This document shows positions 7,724 to 17,873 of a DNA stretch of 64,000 nt, one piece after another. The notes beneath the pieces were generated by a model, which was not told where the DNA came from, searched no databases, and saw only the letters and a list, made by a program, of their open reading frames with translations. Origin of the DNA: Streptomyces kanamyceticus (GTDB taxonomy: Bacteria > Actinomycetota > Actinomycetes > Streptomycetales > Streptomycetaceae); assembly GCF_008704495.1 (NCBI RefSeq), contig NZ_CP023699.1:4092001-4156000 (forward strand). Direction: 5' to 3'. Each line of letters begins with the position of its first letter. Positions within the stretch are counted from its first letter, which is position 1. The position numbers were made by a program, and so were the translations under genes.

Positions 7724-8746
7724 ATGAAGCTTCGTCGTGCCATGGCTGCCGCGGCCGCTACGGCTGCCATAGTCCCGCTCGCGCTCCTGTCGGCGCCCGC
7801 CGCGTTCGCGACCGAGGACACCACCACCGCCGCCCCGACCGAGACGGCCACCGAGACGCCCAAGCCGACCGAGACGCCCACCGAGAAGCCCACCGAGACG
7901 CCCAAGCCGACGGACAAGCCGACCGAGACGGCCAAGCCGACCGAGAAGCCCACGGAGACGGCCAAGCCGACCGAGAAGCCGACCGAGAAGCCCACGGAGA
8001 AGCCCACCGAGACCGCCAAGCCGACCGAAGAGCCGACCGAGCCGCCGGACAGCTGCCCGGTGGACGAGGACGACGAGGACGTCGACTCCAAGCTGGAGAT
8101 GGCCATCAACGGCCTGCCCGGCAAGATCGTCGCGGGCAGCGGCTGGCACCAGTTCAAGCTGACCGCCTCCAACCCCACCGACGAGGCGCTCGGCGAGGTC
8201 ACGTGGATCGCGGCCGTGGACAGCAACGGTGAGGACGAGAAGGACTGGCTGAGCAACTTCGCCAACCTCCAGTACTTCGACCCGGAGACCAAGTCCTGGG
8301 AGTCGATCGACGGCGACCTGGACGGCGGCCTCGCCTTCGGCGTCACCGAGCTCGGCGCCAACGAGAAGGTCGACATCAAGCTGCGGCTCAAGGTCAGCGC
8401 CAAGGCCCCGGCCGGACCCGGCTACGCGATCGGCCTCGGCGGTTACGTCGACTCCAAGACGAACTGCACGCACAACTCGTTCGACTACTACCCGCTGACG
8501 ATCCTCAAGGCCGGTAGCGACAACGACAACCCGGGCACGGCCAAGCCGAAGCCCGGCAAGGACCAGCCGACCAACGTCACGAAGCCGCAGGGCGGCGCCA
8601 AGGAGCTCCCGGTCACCGGCAGCCTCGCCGAGACCGGCTCCAGCTCGATGCTGCCGACCATCGGCATCGCGGGCGGCATCGCCGTCGTCGCCGGTGCGGG
8701 CGCGGTGTTCGTCGTGCGTCGCCGCAAGGCCGACGCCGCCGCGTAA
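7724..8746 (+). CDS. cell-wall-anchored LAXTG surface protein
   Basis: A 340-residue surface protein. It has a signal peptide (MKLRRAMAAAAATAAIVPLALLSAPAAFA), then ~70 residues of Pro-Thr-Glu/Lys repeats (PTEKPTETAKPTEKP, about 30-107) that would span the wall. A folded domain follows (~110-285, CPVDEDDEDVDSKLEM to NCTHNSFDYYPLTI; two Cys may pair). The C-terminal sorting signal is LAETG, a hydrophobic stretch (TIGIAGGIAVVAGAGAVFVV) and RRRKADAAA. LAXTG is the motif recognised by class E sortases in Streptomyces. GAGG lies 8 bases before the ATG. Ligand or function of the middle domain is unknown. The repeat DNA is slippage-prone, in multiples of three. Confidence 0.88.
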   Translation: MKLRRAMAAAAATAAIVPLALLSAPAAFATEDTTTAAPTETATETPKPTETPTEKPTETPKPTDKPTETAKPTEKPTETAKPTEKPTEKPTEKPTETAKPTEEPTEPPDSCPVDEDDEDVDSKLEMAINGLPGKIVAGSGWHQFKLTASNPTDEALGEVTWIAAVDSNGEDEKDWLSNFANLQYFDPETKSWESIDGDLDGGLAFGVTELGANEKVDIKLRLKVSAKAPAGPGYAIGLGGYVDSKTNCTHNSFDYYPLTILKAGSDNDNPGTAKPKPGKDQPTNVTKPQGGAKELPVTGSLAETGSSSMLPTIGIAGGIAVVAGAGAVFVVRRRKADAAA

Positions 8747-8784
8747 CCGCGGCAGCCGCCCGACGGCGGCACCTGATCACGCGG

Positions 8785-8818
8785 AAGGACCTGCGCTCGG
8801 AGGGGGGTGCAGGTCCTT
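8785..8818 (+). terminator. terminator of LAXTG protein gene
   Basis: Perfect 10-bp stem AAGGACCTGC / GCAGGTCCTT with a 14-base loop, 39 bases after the stop codon; it also faces the end of the convergent GMC oxidoreductase gene. Confidence 0.65.
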
Positions 8819-8857
8819 ACGTGTGTCCGGGGTCATCAGTCCACGGGCCCAGGGGAG

Positions 8858-10702
8858 CTACGGCTTCTTGGGCGGCACCGTCGGCATCCCCAGGAACGGC
8901 AGCCTCAGCGCGCCGAAGGCGTCCGCGGGGACCGCCGGGGTCTTCGGCTCGACCGCCGCGAGGCGTACGTACGCGGTGCCCTGCGCGGGACGCGGGTCCT
9001 CGGTGCCCTTGTTGGGCCAGAACGACATGGCGCGCTCGGCCTGCGCGGTGATCGTCAGGGACGGGTTCACGCCCAGGTTCGCGGAGACCGCGGCGCCGTC
9101 GACGACCGAGATGCCGGGGTGGCCGTAGAGCCGGTGGTAGGGGTCGATGACGCCGGTGTCCGCCGAGTCGCCGATCGGGCAGCCGCCGAGGAAGTGCGCG
9201 GTCAGCGGGGTGCCCATGAGCTCGCCGATGTTCGAGCCCGGGAAGCCGTTGATCTCCTGGGAGAGGATCGTCGCGGCGCGGGTCGCCTCGGCGATCTGGT
9301 TCGGGTTCGGCGCGCCGTGGCCCTGCCGGGCGGTGAGCAGGCCCTTGCCGAGTCCCTTCTCCTTGCGGTACGTGGTCAGGGAGTTGTCGAGCGACTGCAT
9401 CACCAGGCCGATGATGGTCCGCTCCGACCAGCGCCGGTTGGACAGGGAGCGCACCGCGAGCAGCGGGTGGCGCGCCATGTTGCCGAGCCAGCCGGTGACG
9501 CGGTCCTTGCCGCCCTTGACGCTGTACGGGACCTGGAGCAGCGTCATGCCGCCCATCGCGTTGGACTTCTTGCCGTAGCGGACGGGCTCGATGTGCGTGC
9601 TGTCGTTCGGGTGGATCGACGAGGTGATCGCGACGCCCTTGGTGAAGTCGACCTTCTCGGCGCCGTGCCGTTTGCGGTAGCGCCGGTCGGTGGTCTGGGC
9701 GCCCACCAGGGCCTCGGAGTTGGTGCGGGTCAGGGTGCCGAGCCGCGCGGAGACGCGCGGCAGCAGCCCGGCGTCCTTCATGCGGTGCAGCAGGGTCTGC
9801 GTGCCGTACGTCCCCGCGGCGACGACGACCTGGCGGGCCTTGAACGTACGGCCCTTGCCCTTGCGTTTGTCGTCGGTGGGCAGGGTGCCCACCGCGAACC
9901 CGCCCCGCGAGTCCTCGGTGACGGCGACGACCGAGGTCATCGGGTGGACGACGGCGCCCGCCCGCTCCGCGAGGTAGAGATAGTTCTCGTTGAGGGTGTT
10001 CTTCGCGCCGTGCCGACAGCCGGTCATGCACTCGCCGCACTCGGTGCAGGCCCTGCGGGAGGGTCCGGCGCCACCGAAGTAGGGGTCGGGAACTTCCGCG
10101 CCGGGCCTGGCCGTTGACTGACCGTCCGCGTCTTCCTTGTCGCCGAAGAAGACACCGACGGGCGCCATGTGGAAGCTGTCGCCGACCCCCATCTCCTGGG
10201 CGGCGGCCTTCAGATGGACGTCCGATGGCGTCGTCGTCGGATTGAGCCGTACGCCGAGCATGCGCTTGGCCTGCTCGTAGTACGGGCCCAGCTCGTCCTG
10301 CCAGTCCGTGATGTCCTTCCACTGCGGATCGTTGAAGAACGGCGCGGGCGGCACGTAGAGGGTGTTGGCGTAGTTCAGCGAGCCGCCGCCGACGCCTGCG
10401 CCCGCGAGGACCATCACGTTGCCGAGCAGGTGGATGCGCTGGATGCCGTAGAGGCCGAGGGCGGGGGCCCAGAGGTAGTTCTTCAGGTCCCAGGAGTTCT
10501 TGGGCAGGGTCGCGCGCGTGAAGCGGCGACCGGCTTCGAGCACGCCGACGCGGTAGCCCTTCTCGGTCAGGCGCAGGGCGGAGACGGCGCCGCCAAAGCC
10601 TGAACCGATGACGATGACGTCGTAGTCGTAGTCGTAGTCGTAGTCGTAGTCGTACGAAGCGTCGCCGCCCGCCCGGTTCTGGACAGAGCTCTCCTGTGAC
10701 AT
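8858..10702 (-). CDS. GMC-type FAD oxidoreductase, ChoD-like
   Basis: A 614-residue flavoprotein of the GMC/cholesterol-oxidase-like family. An FAD-binding Rossmann motif DVIVIGSGFGGAVSALRLTE begins near residue 28, with VLEAG following. A Cys-rich segment CTECGECMTGCRHGAKNTL (~residue 205) and a second FAD region (HPGISVVDGAAVSANLGVNPSLTI) near the C-terminus are also typical of this subgroup. In M. tuberculosis the related ChoD (Rv3409c) sits beside guaB3, which agrees with this neighbourhood, although here the kinase cluster separates them. Substrate is not predictable; the ChoD group is not a proven cholesterol oxidase in all species. The N-terminus has six Tyr-Asp repeats directly before the FAD strand. 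No secretion signal. Confidence 0.85.
   Translation of the reverse strand: MSQESSVQNRAGGDASYDYDYDYDYDYDVIVIGSGFGGAVSALRLTEKGYRVGVLEAGRRFTRATLPKNSWDLKNYLWAPALGLYGIQRIHLLGNVMVLAGAGVGGGSLNYANTLYVPPAPFFNDPQWKDITDWQDELGPYYEQAKRMLGVRLNPTTTPSDVHLKAAAQEMGVGDSFHMAPVGVFFGDKEDADGQSTARPGAEVPDPYFGGAGPSRRACTECGECMTGCRHGAKNTLNENYLYLAERAGAVVHPMTSVVAVTEDSRGGFAVGTLPTDDKRKGKGRTFKARQVVVAAGTYGTQTLLHRMKDAGLLPRVSARLGTLTRTNSEALVGAQTTDRRYRKRHGAEKVDFTKGVAITSSIHPNDSTHIEPVRYGKKSNAMGGMTLLQVPYSVKGGKDRVTGWLGNMARHPLLAVRSLSNRRWSERTIIGLVMQSLDNSLTTYRKEKGLGKGLLTARQGHGAPNPNQIAEATRAATILSQEINGFPGSNIGELMGTPLTAHFLGGCPIGDSADTGVIDPYHRLYGHPGISVVDGAAVSANLGVNPSLTITAQAERAMSFWPNKGTEDPRPAQGTAYVRLAAVEPKTPAVPADAFGALRLPFLGMPTVPPKKP
10620..10655 (-). 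repeat. hexanucleotide repeat coding (Tyr-Asp)6
   Basis: Six perfect copies of GTCGTA (minus strand TACGAC) in the 5' end of the GMC oxidoreductase gene, abutting its FAD-binding strand. Unit changes would keep the frame. Confidence 0.9.
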
Positions 10703-10722
10703 TGACTCTCCTCGTTGAAACT

Positions 10723-10764
10723 CTGCGGGTGCGTCGTAGCTGGGCGCGCAGTTCCCCGCGCCCC
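10723..10764 (-). repeat. dispersed 42-bp repeat, copy 1
   Basis: On the minus strand this begins GGGGCGCGGGGAACTGCGCG and ends ACGCACCCGCAG. It is nearly identical to elements at 36636-36676 (inverted), 36707-36749 and 41711-41752. It lies just after the stop of the succinate-semialdehyde dehydrogenase gene. Confidence 0.85.
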
Positions 10765-10789
10765 TTCGGGCGCTCCCTCGGGGCTTGGG

Positions 10790-12406
10790 CTAGCGCAAGC
10801 GGAACGCCTTCATGACCTTCAGGCTCGTGCTCATGAACGCCGCGTACTTCTCGTCGTCCAGGCCGAAGGACGGCGCGAGCGGCATGATCCGCTGGGTGGC
10901 GACGGTCTGCGCCTCCGTGTACTTGAGGATGCCCTCGGAGCCGTGCCTGCGGCCGAGGCCCGATTCCTTCATGCCGCCCATCGGGGACTGCACGCTGCCG
11001 TAGGCGGGCGCATAGCCCTCGTTGACGTTGACGGTGCCGGTGCGAAGCCGGGTGGCGACCTCGCGGCCGCGCCTGCCGTCCTTCGTCCAGACCGAGGAAT
11101 TCAGGCCGTACGACGTGGCGTTGGCGAGCTCGACCGCCTCGTTCTCGTCCGTGAAGCGGTAGATGGAGACGACGGGGCCGAAGGTCTCCTCGTTGCAGAC
11201 GGACATCGGGGCCTCGACGCCGTCCAGGATGGTCGGCTCGAAGAAGTAGGGGCCGATGTCCGGGCGGGCGACGCCGCCCGCGACGAGCGTGGCGCCCTTG
11301 GCGACGGCCTCGTCGACGTGCCGGGTGACGGTCTCCAGCTGCCGCTCGCCGACGAGGGAGCCCATGTCGGCGCCGTACGCGAGGGACGTGCCGAGCCGCA
11401 TGGCCTTCGTCCGCTCCGCGAAGCGCTCGACGAACCGGTCGGCGATCGACTCGTGGACGTACAGACGCTCGATGGAGATGCACAGCTGGCCCGCGGACGA
11501 GAAGCAGGCGCGCACCGCGCCCGCGGCGGCCTTGTCGACGTCGGCGTCGTGCAGGACCAGCATGGCGTTCTTGCCGCCGAGTTCGAGCGAGACGCCGACC
11601 AGGCGGGCCGCGGCGCCCTGGGCGACCTCGCGTCCTGTGCGGGTGGAGCCGGTGAAGGAGACGTAGTCGGCGTGCTTGACGAGCTCGGGGCCGACGACCG
11701 GGCCCTCGCCGAGGACGACCTGGAAGACCTCCGAGGGCAGTCCGGCCTCGATGATCAGGTCGCGGGCCCACAGCGCGGTGAGGCAGGTCTCGGTGTCGGG
11801 CTTCATCACGAGCGCGTTGCCCGCGACGAGAGCGGGCAGCGCGTCGCCGATGGACAGCTCGAAGGGGTAGTTCCAGGGGGCGATCTGGCCGACGACGCCG
11901 CGCGGCTGGCGGTTCTCGGTGACCTTGGTGAGGGTCGGGACGACGCCGGTGTGCCGCTTGGGGCTCAGGTACGAGGGAGCCTTGCGGCCGTAGTGCCGGG
12001 CGGCGACCGCGACGGCCTGGATCTCCTCGTGCGCGTGCAGCCGGGCCTTGCCGGTCTCCAGCTGGATCAGGTCGAGCACCTCGGCCTGGCGCTGGAGCAC
12101 CAGGTCGTGGAAGCGGAGCAGGACGGCGGCGCGCTGCCTGACGGGGGTCCTCGCCCAGGCGATCTGGGCGGTGCGGGCCCGCTCGAAGGCGGTGGCCACG
12201 TCCTCGGGGGTGGACTCGGGCAGGTCGGCCAGCTTCTCGCCGGTGAGCGGCGTGTGGTTGGCCGTGCGCCCGGAACCTATGACGTCACGGGTGAGCTGGG
12301 CGATCAGCTCGGGCGTGACCACGTCGGCGGCGGTGCGCGCGCCTTCGGGAGCCGGGGCTGTCGGGTTCGTTCCGAGGGGCGCTGCGGTGGCCTGCGAGTC
12401 CGTCAT
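10790..12406 (-). CDS. gabD2: succinate-semialdehyde dehydrogenase (NADP+)
   Basis: A 538-residue aldehyde dehydrogenase closely matching the actinobacterial GabD2 group, which oxidises succinate semialdehyde to succinate (GABA shunt, or an alternative TCA bypass). Visible features are GVVGQIAPWNYPFELSIGDALPAL (cofactor and Asn site), KPDTETCLTAL, FTGSTRTGREVAQ, the catalytic Glu in VSLELGGKNAML, and the nucleophile in FSSAGQLCISIERLYV. ETFGPVVSIYRF and the C-terminal PMGGMKESGLGRRHGSEGILKYTE are also present. Length fits the family; the first ~45 residues are low-complexity. It is transcribed with the GMC oxidoreductase gene downstream (87-bp gap holding a repeat element). Specificity is inferred from sequence similarity recalled to M. 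tuberculosis GabD2. Confidence 0.88.
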   Translation of the reverse strand: MTDSQATAAPLGTNPTAPAPEGARTAADVVTPELIAQLTRDVIGSGRTANHTPLTGEKLADLPESTPEDVATAFERARTAQIAWARTPVRQRAAVLLRFHDLVLQRQAEVLDLIQLETGKARLHAHEEIQAVAVAARHYGRKAPSYLSPKRHTGVVPTLTKVTENRQPRGVVGQIAPWNYPFELSIGDALPALVAGNALVMKPDTETCLTALWARDLIIEAGLPSEVFQVVLGEGPVVGPELVKHADYVSFTGSTRTGREVAQGAAARLVGVSLELGGKNAMLVLHDADVDKAAAGAVRACFSSAGQLCISIERLYVHESIADRFVERFAERTKAMRLGTSLAYGADMGSLVGERQLETVTRHVDEAVAKGATLVAGGVARPDIGPYFFEPTILDGVEAPMSVCNEETFGPVVSIYRFTDENEAVELANATSYGLNSSVWTKDGRRGREVATRLRTGTVNVNEGYAPAYGSVQSPMGGMKESGLGRRHGSEGILKYTEAQTVATQRIMPLAPSFGLDDEKYAAFMSTSLKVMKAFRLR

Positions 12407-12552
12407 GCTCGTGAGACTAGGCCCACGTCAGGCTTTTGGGTACCCATCGGTAATGGGCCTTCACCACTCACGCACACGACGCCAGTGATTGCTGGCGGCA
12501 AAGCCGCTGATCAGCGCGTTGTCGTGACGCACGGCTCGCTTACGCGGCAATT

Positions 12553-14235
12553 TCAGGAGCCGGTCATGTCCTTTCCGATCTTGAGACGGTCGCGCACTCC
12601 CTTGAAGAGCGCGGTGCCCTCGCGCTCCTCCCGCGTCCCCTTGGGCATGTCCACGCGCAGCTCGTAGAACTCCTGGTCGGCCGTGATGATCACGAGCTGC
12701 ATGCAGCGGGTCGCGGTGCCGTCGTCGTACGTCGTGTCGGCGATCGCCGCGTCGTAGCCGTGGAAGGACGTCTTGGTGTAGTTCGTGCGGGCGCCCGCGT
12801 CGTTGTCGTGCCAGGTCGCGGCCTCCTGCTTCGCCCAGGTCATGGCGGGTGTCGATGCCGTGTCCTCCCTGGTGAGCCGCACCTGCAGCAGGCTGCCCTC
12901 GGAGGGGCTGTAGACCACGAGGCGGGCCGCGGTCCGGGCGTGGTCGGCGTCGCTGTCCTCGCGCGCGAAGACCTTGTACGTGGACGGCACGGAGATCTCG
13001 GCGTCGATCTTGCGCTCGGGGCGGGTCTTCCAGGCGGCGGGCTTCTTGCTGGCCGAGGAGTCGTCCGGGATGTCGTGGGGCGCGTCGACACGGCCCGGCG
13101 GCGCGCCCTCCACCCCCTCGTCGTACGAGGTGTCGCCACCGCCCACGGACACACCGAGCCACACACCGCCGCCCACCAGGAGCGCTCCGGCGAGCGCGGC
13201 GGCGAGCAGGGCGGGGGTACGGCGGGACTTGGGGGCGGGAGCCGGATCGGGGGCCGGATCGAGGGCCGGATCGGGAGCCGTGTCCGGGACGGTGGGCTTG
13301 AGGTTGTCCCGCCGGGACATCCGCAGCGTCCCCACGTCGTCCGACAGCTCCCGCATCCCCGACGGGTCCTGCGCGGGCGGGTGTTCGAACGGCGCGGGCA
13401 GCGACCGCCCCTCCGCCACCGCCTCCAGCGCCGCCGCGATCTCGGCCGCGCCGGGCCTGAGATCCGGGTCCTTGGTCAGCAACCGTTCGATCAGCGGCCC
13501 CAGTTCACCGGCCCGCTCGGGCGGCGGCGCCTGCGCGGAGAGGACCGCGGCGAGCGTGGACTCCATCGTCGTACGGCGGAAGGGGGACCAGCCCTCGACG
13601 GCCGCGTAGAGGAGCACGCCGAGGGACCACAGGTCGGACTCGGGACCCGCGCCGCGCCCCGACATCCGTTCGGGCGCGATGAATTCGAGGGAGCCGACGA
13701 ACTCGCCGCTCACCGTGAGCGACTCCTCGCCCTTGATGTGCGCGATGCCGAAGTCGGTGAGGACGACGCGGCCGTGCGTGCCGATGAGGACGTTGGCGGG
13801 CTTCACGTCGCGGTGCACGATGCCCTGCGCGTGCGCCGCGGCCAGCGCGCCGACGACCGCGAGCCCGATGCGGGCCGACTCCTCGGGCGCCAGGGCGCCC
13901 CGCTGGAGCACCTCGTGCAGGGACTCGCCGCGGATCAGCTCCATGACGATCCACGGCAGTCCGTCCTCCAGGACCACGTCGTGGATGGTGACCGCGGCCG
14001 GATGGTCCACGCTGGCGGCCGCGCGGGCCTCCCGGTGCAGCCTGGCGTAGATCCGCCGCACCATCGCGTCGTGCGGATCCCCGGGCAGCCGCGGCTGCTT
14101 GACCGCGACGTCCCTGCCGACCAGTTCGTCGACGGCACGCCACACCGTGCCCATGCCCCCGGAGCCGATGCGCTCCGCCAGGCGGTAGCGGCCGCCGACC
14201 AGACGACCGTCCCGCTCTCCCCCGTCGGCGCTCAT
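12553..14235 (-). CDS. Ser/Thr protein kinase, transmembrane (cluster member 6)
   Basis: A 560-residue PknB-type membrane kinase and the last gene of the kinase cluster. The kinase domain (~13-270) has all key motifs: GSGGMGTVW, VAVKQP, HRDVKPAN, DFGIA, APERM and DLWSLGVLL. A Pro/Asp/Ala-rich juxtamembrane segment (~275-340) leads to one helix ([21 protein letters not shown]). The extracytoplasmic part (~370-560) is related to those of its neighbours and has a single Cys (TRCMQL). The ATG overlaps the stop of the upstream kinase by one base (TGATG), so the pair is translationally coupled. The target is unknown. From memory the S. coelicolor cluster has five kinases (SCO4775-4779), so this adjacent copy may be an extra duplicate; that is inference. 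Confidence 0.93.
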   Translation of the reverse strand: MSADGGERDGRLVGGRYRLAERIGSGGMGTVWRAVDELVGRDVAVKQPRLPGDPHDAMVRRIYARLHREARAAASVDHPAAVTIHDVVLEDGLPWIVMELIRGESLHEVLQRGALAPEESARIGLAVVGALAAAHAQGIVHRDVKPANVLIGTHGRVVLTDFGIAHIKGEESLTVSGEFVGSLEFIAPERMSGRGAGPESDLWSLGVLLYAAVEGWSPFRRTTMESTLAAVLSAQAPPPERAGELGPLIERLLTKDPDLRPGAAEIAAALEAVAEGRSLPAPFEHPPAQDPSGMRELSDDVGTLRMSRRDNLKPTVPDTAPDPALDPAPDPAPAPKSRRTPALLAAALAGALLVGGGVWLGVSVGGGDTSYDEGVEGAPPGRVDAPHDIPDDSSASKKPAAWKTRPERKIDAEISVPSTYKVFAREDSDADHARTAARLVVYSPSEGSLLQVRLTREDTASTPAMTWAKQEAATWHDNDAGARTNYTKTSFHGYDAAIADTTYDDGTATRCMQLVIITADQEFYELRVDMPKGTREEREGTALFKGVRDRLKIGKDMTGS

Positions 14236-16064
14236 CAGACGTCGTCGATGTCCAGGTTGTCGATGGCGGTGCTCGCGACTTCACGGCCCCGTTCGGTGAA
14301 GTCGCCCTTGCCCGGGTAGCTGATGACCAGCTTGTACATGTCGCCGGACCCGGTCTTGTAGTAGAAGGCCTTGAGCTCGCGCGGGCGCGGGTTCTGGCTG
14401 TCCGTGCTGGAGTACACGACGGTGTTCTCCGCGGCCTTCTTGCCCCGGTACTCGGTGTCGCTCTCGGGGTCGGTCTTGGGCGCGGGGTCGGACGCCATAC
14501 CGAGGTCGTACTTGCCGGACTGCTTGAAGTCGGCGTCGTCGTCGTACATCTCCGCGGCGGCGGTTCCCGCGATCTCGCCGCTGTCGTCCTCGGACTTCTT
14601 GACCAGGGACAGGAGGACCCAGACGCTGCCGCTCTGGTCGGTGTACTGGACCCAGTGCTTCTCGTCGTCGGCCTCGGGCTTGGAGACCTGGTATCCGGCG
14701 GGCACCGCGAGGGTCGCCCCCAGGCCCTTCGCCTCCTTGGTCTCCCAGTCGCTCGGCAGCGATCCCGCGAACGGGTCCGCGACGACCAGGTACGCCGCCA
14801 CCGCCGCCGCGACGACCGCCGCGCCGATGCCGATCAGCGTCTTGCGGCCGAGGACGACGCCCTTGCGGCCGCTCCCGGCGTCGCCGGTCGGGACGAACTG
14901 CGTCGGAGCGGGCTGCGGAGGCTTGGCCGCCTCCTCCAGGAGGGCGCGGACCCGCGCGGCGTTCGGCCGCTGCGCGGGGTCCTTGGCCAGCAGGCCGTTG
15001 ATCGCGTCGGCCAGCGGCCCGGACGCCGAAGCGGGCGCCGCGGGCGTCGCGTTCAGGACCGACTGGAGCGTCGCGGGGGTGTTGCTGCGGCGGAAGGGGG
15101 AGACGCCCTCCGTGGCCGCGTACAGGACGACGCCCAGCGACCAGAGGTCGGACGCGGGTCCTGGACGCTGCCCCAACACCCGCTCGGGGGCGATGAATTC
15201 GGGCGATCCGACGAAGCCGCCGGTGTCCGTCAGATTGGTCTCGCCCTCGATCTGGGCGATGCCGAAGTCGGTGAGGACGACGCGGTCGTGGTTGCCGAGC
15301 ATCACGTTGTCCGGCTTCACGTCGCGGTGCAGGATGCCCGCCTGGTGCGCGGCGTCCAGGGCGTTCAGGACGTCGCGCCCGATGCGAGCGGCCTCTCGCG
15401 CGCCGAGCGTGCCCTCCTGCAGCGCGGCGCCGAGCGAACGGCCCCGCACCAGCTCCATGACGATCCAGGGCTGCCCGTCCTCGACGGCCACGTCATGGAC
15501 GTTGACCACGGACGGATGGTCGAGCCTGGCCGCGGCGCGCGCTTCGCGGCGCATCCGCTCGAAGGCGTTGGCGCGCTCGCGCTCGGGCAGGTGGTCGGGG
15601 AGGCGCGGCTCCTTCACCGCGACCTCGCGGTCCACCGTCTCGTCCTTGGCGCGCCACACCGTGCCCATGCCGCCGTGGCCGAGCTTGGAGAGCAGCCGGT
15701 AGCGCCCCGCGACGAGCCGCCCCGCACCCGGCTCGGCCTCGCCGCCCTGTTGGTTCGGCACGACCTGGGTGGGCTGGGCGTACGGGGAGGGGGGCGGGGT
15801 GGGAGGGGCGGGCTGCTGGGACTGCTGGTGTTGCTGGGGCTGAGCCTGAGCCTGCGGCGACTGGTGCTGCGCCTGCTGCGTCGGCGACTGCTGCGGCTGC
15901 TGTGGCTGCTGCGGCGACTGCTGAGCGTACGGATTCCCGGGATGCACCCCACCGTTCTGCCCCGCTTGCCCGGACTGCCCAGGTACGCCCGGCTGCTGCG
16001 GCGGCTGCAGCCCGAAGCTGGTGGGCTCGTTCGGGCCGTAAGAGGCTCCCCCGTCGTTACTCAT
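14235..16064 (-). CDS. Ser/Thr protein kinase with Gln/Pro-rich N-terminus (cluster member 5)
   Basis: A 609-residue transmembrane kinase. The first ~115 residues are a disordered Gln/Pro-rich segment (QQSPQQPQQPQQSP and similar). The kinase domain follows (~125-385) with GHGGMGTVW, VAVKEPRLP, HRDVKPDN, DFGIAQ and APERVL. After a short linker comes one helix (LIGIGAAVVAAAVAAYLVV), then an extracytoplasmic domain of ~165 residues (SDWETKEAKGLGATLAVPAGYQV onward) with no Cys. ATG 16064 (MSNDGGASYG) follows GGGGG; an upstream in-frame start at 16166 would add a low-complexity tail and is less likely. Its stop codon shares a base with the next kinase start. Confidence 0.93.
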   Translation of the reverse strand: MSNDGGASYGPNEPTSFGLQPPQQPGVPGQSGQAGQNGGVHPGNPYAQQSPQQPQQPQQSPTQQAQHQSPQAQAQPQQHQQSQQPAPPTPPPSPYAQPTQVVPNQQGGEAEPGAGRLVAGRYRLLSKLGHGGMGTVWRAKDETVDREVAVKEPRLPDHLPERERANAFERMRREARAAARLDHPSVVNVHDVAVEDGQPWIVMELVRGRSLGAALQEGTLGAREAARIGRDVLNALDAAHQAGILHRDVKPDNVMLGNHDRVVLTDFGIAQIEGETNLTDTGGFVGSPEFIAPERVLGQRPGPASDLWSLGVVLYAATEGVSPFRRSNTPATLQSVLNATPAAPASASGPLADAINGLLAKDPAQRPNAARVRALLEEAAKPPQPAPTQFVPTGDAGSGRKGVVLGRKTLIGIGAAVVAAAVAAYLVVADPFAGSLPSDWETKEAKGLGATLAVPAGYQVSKPEADDEKHWVQYTDQSGSVWVLLSLVKKSEDDSGEIAGTAAAEMYDDDADFKQSGKYDLGMASDPAPKTDPESDTEYRGKKAAENTVVYSSTDSQNPRPRELKAFYYKTGSGDMYKLVISYPGKGDFTERGREVASTAIDNLDIDDV

Positions 16065-16172
16065 GCCCCCATGAGTACCTTGCCGGGCACATCGGTTTCC
16101 AGCCGGGTCGCCCACTTGTGACCGGGGTGATGCACGCGGCGCCGCGTCACCCCGACGTACGGCCACCTCGCC

Positions 16173-17822
<1,650 letters not shown>

Positions 17823-17873
17823 ACGTGTGCGAACGGAATGGGGTGAAGCACGCCGCGGTCCTGATCCGGCCGC

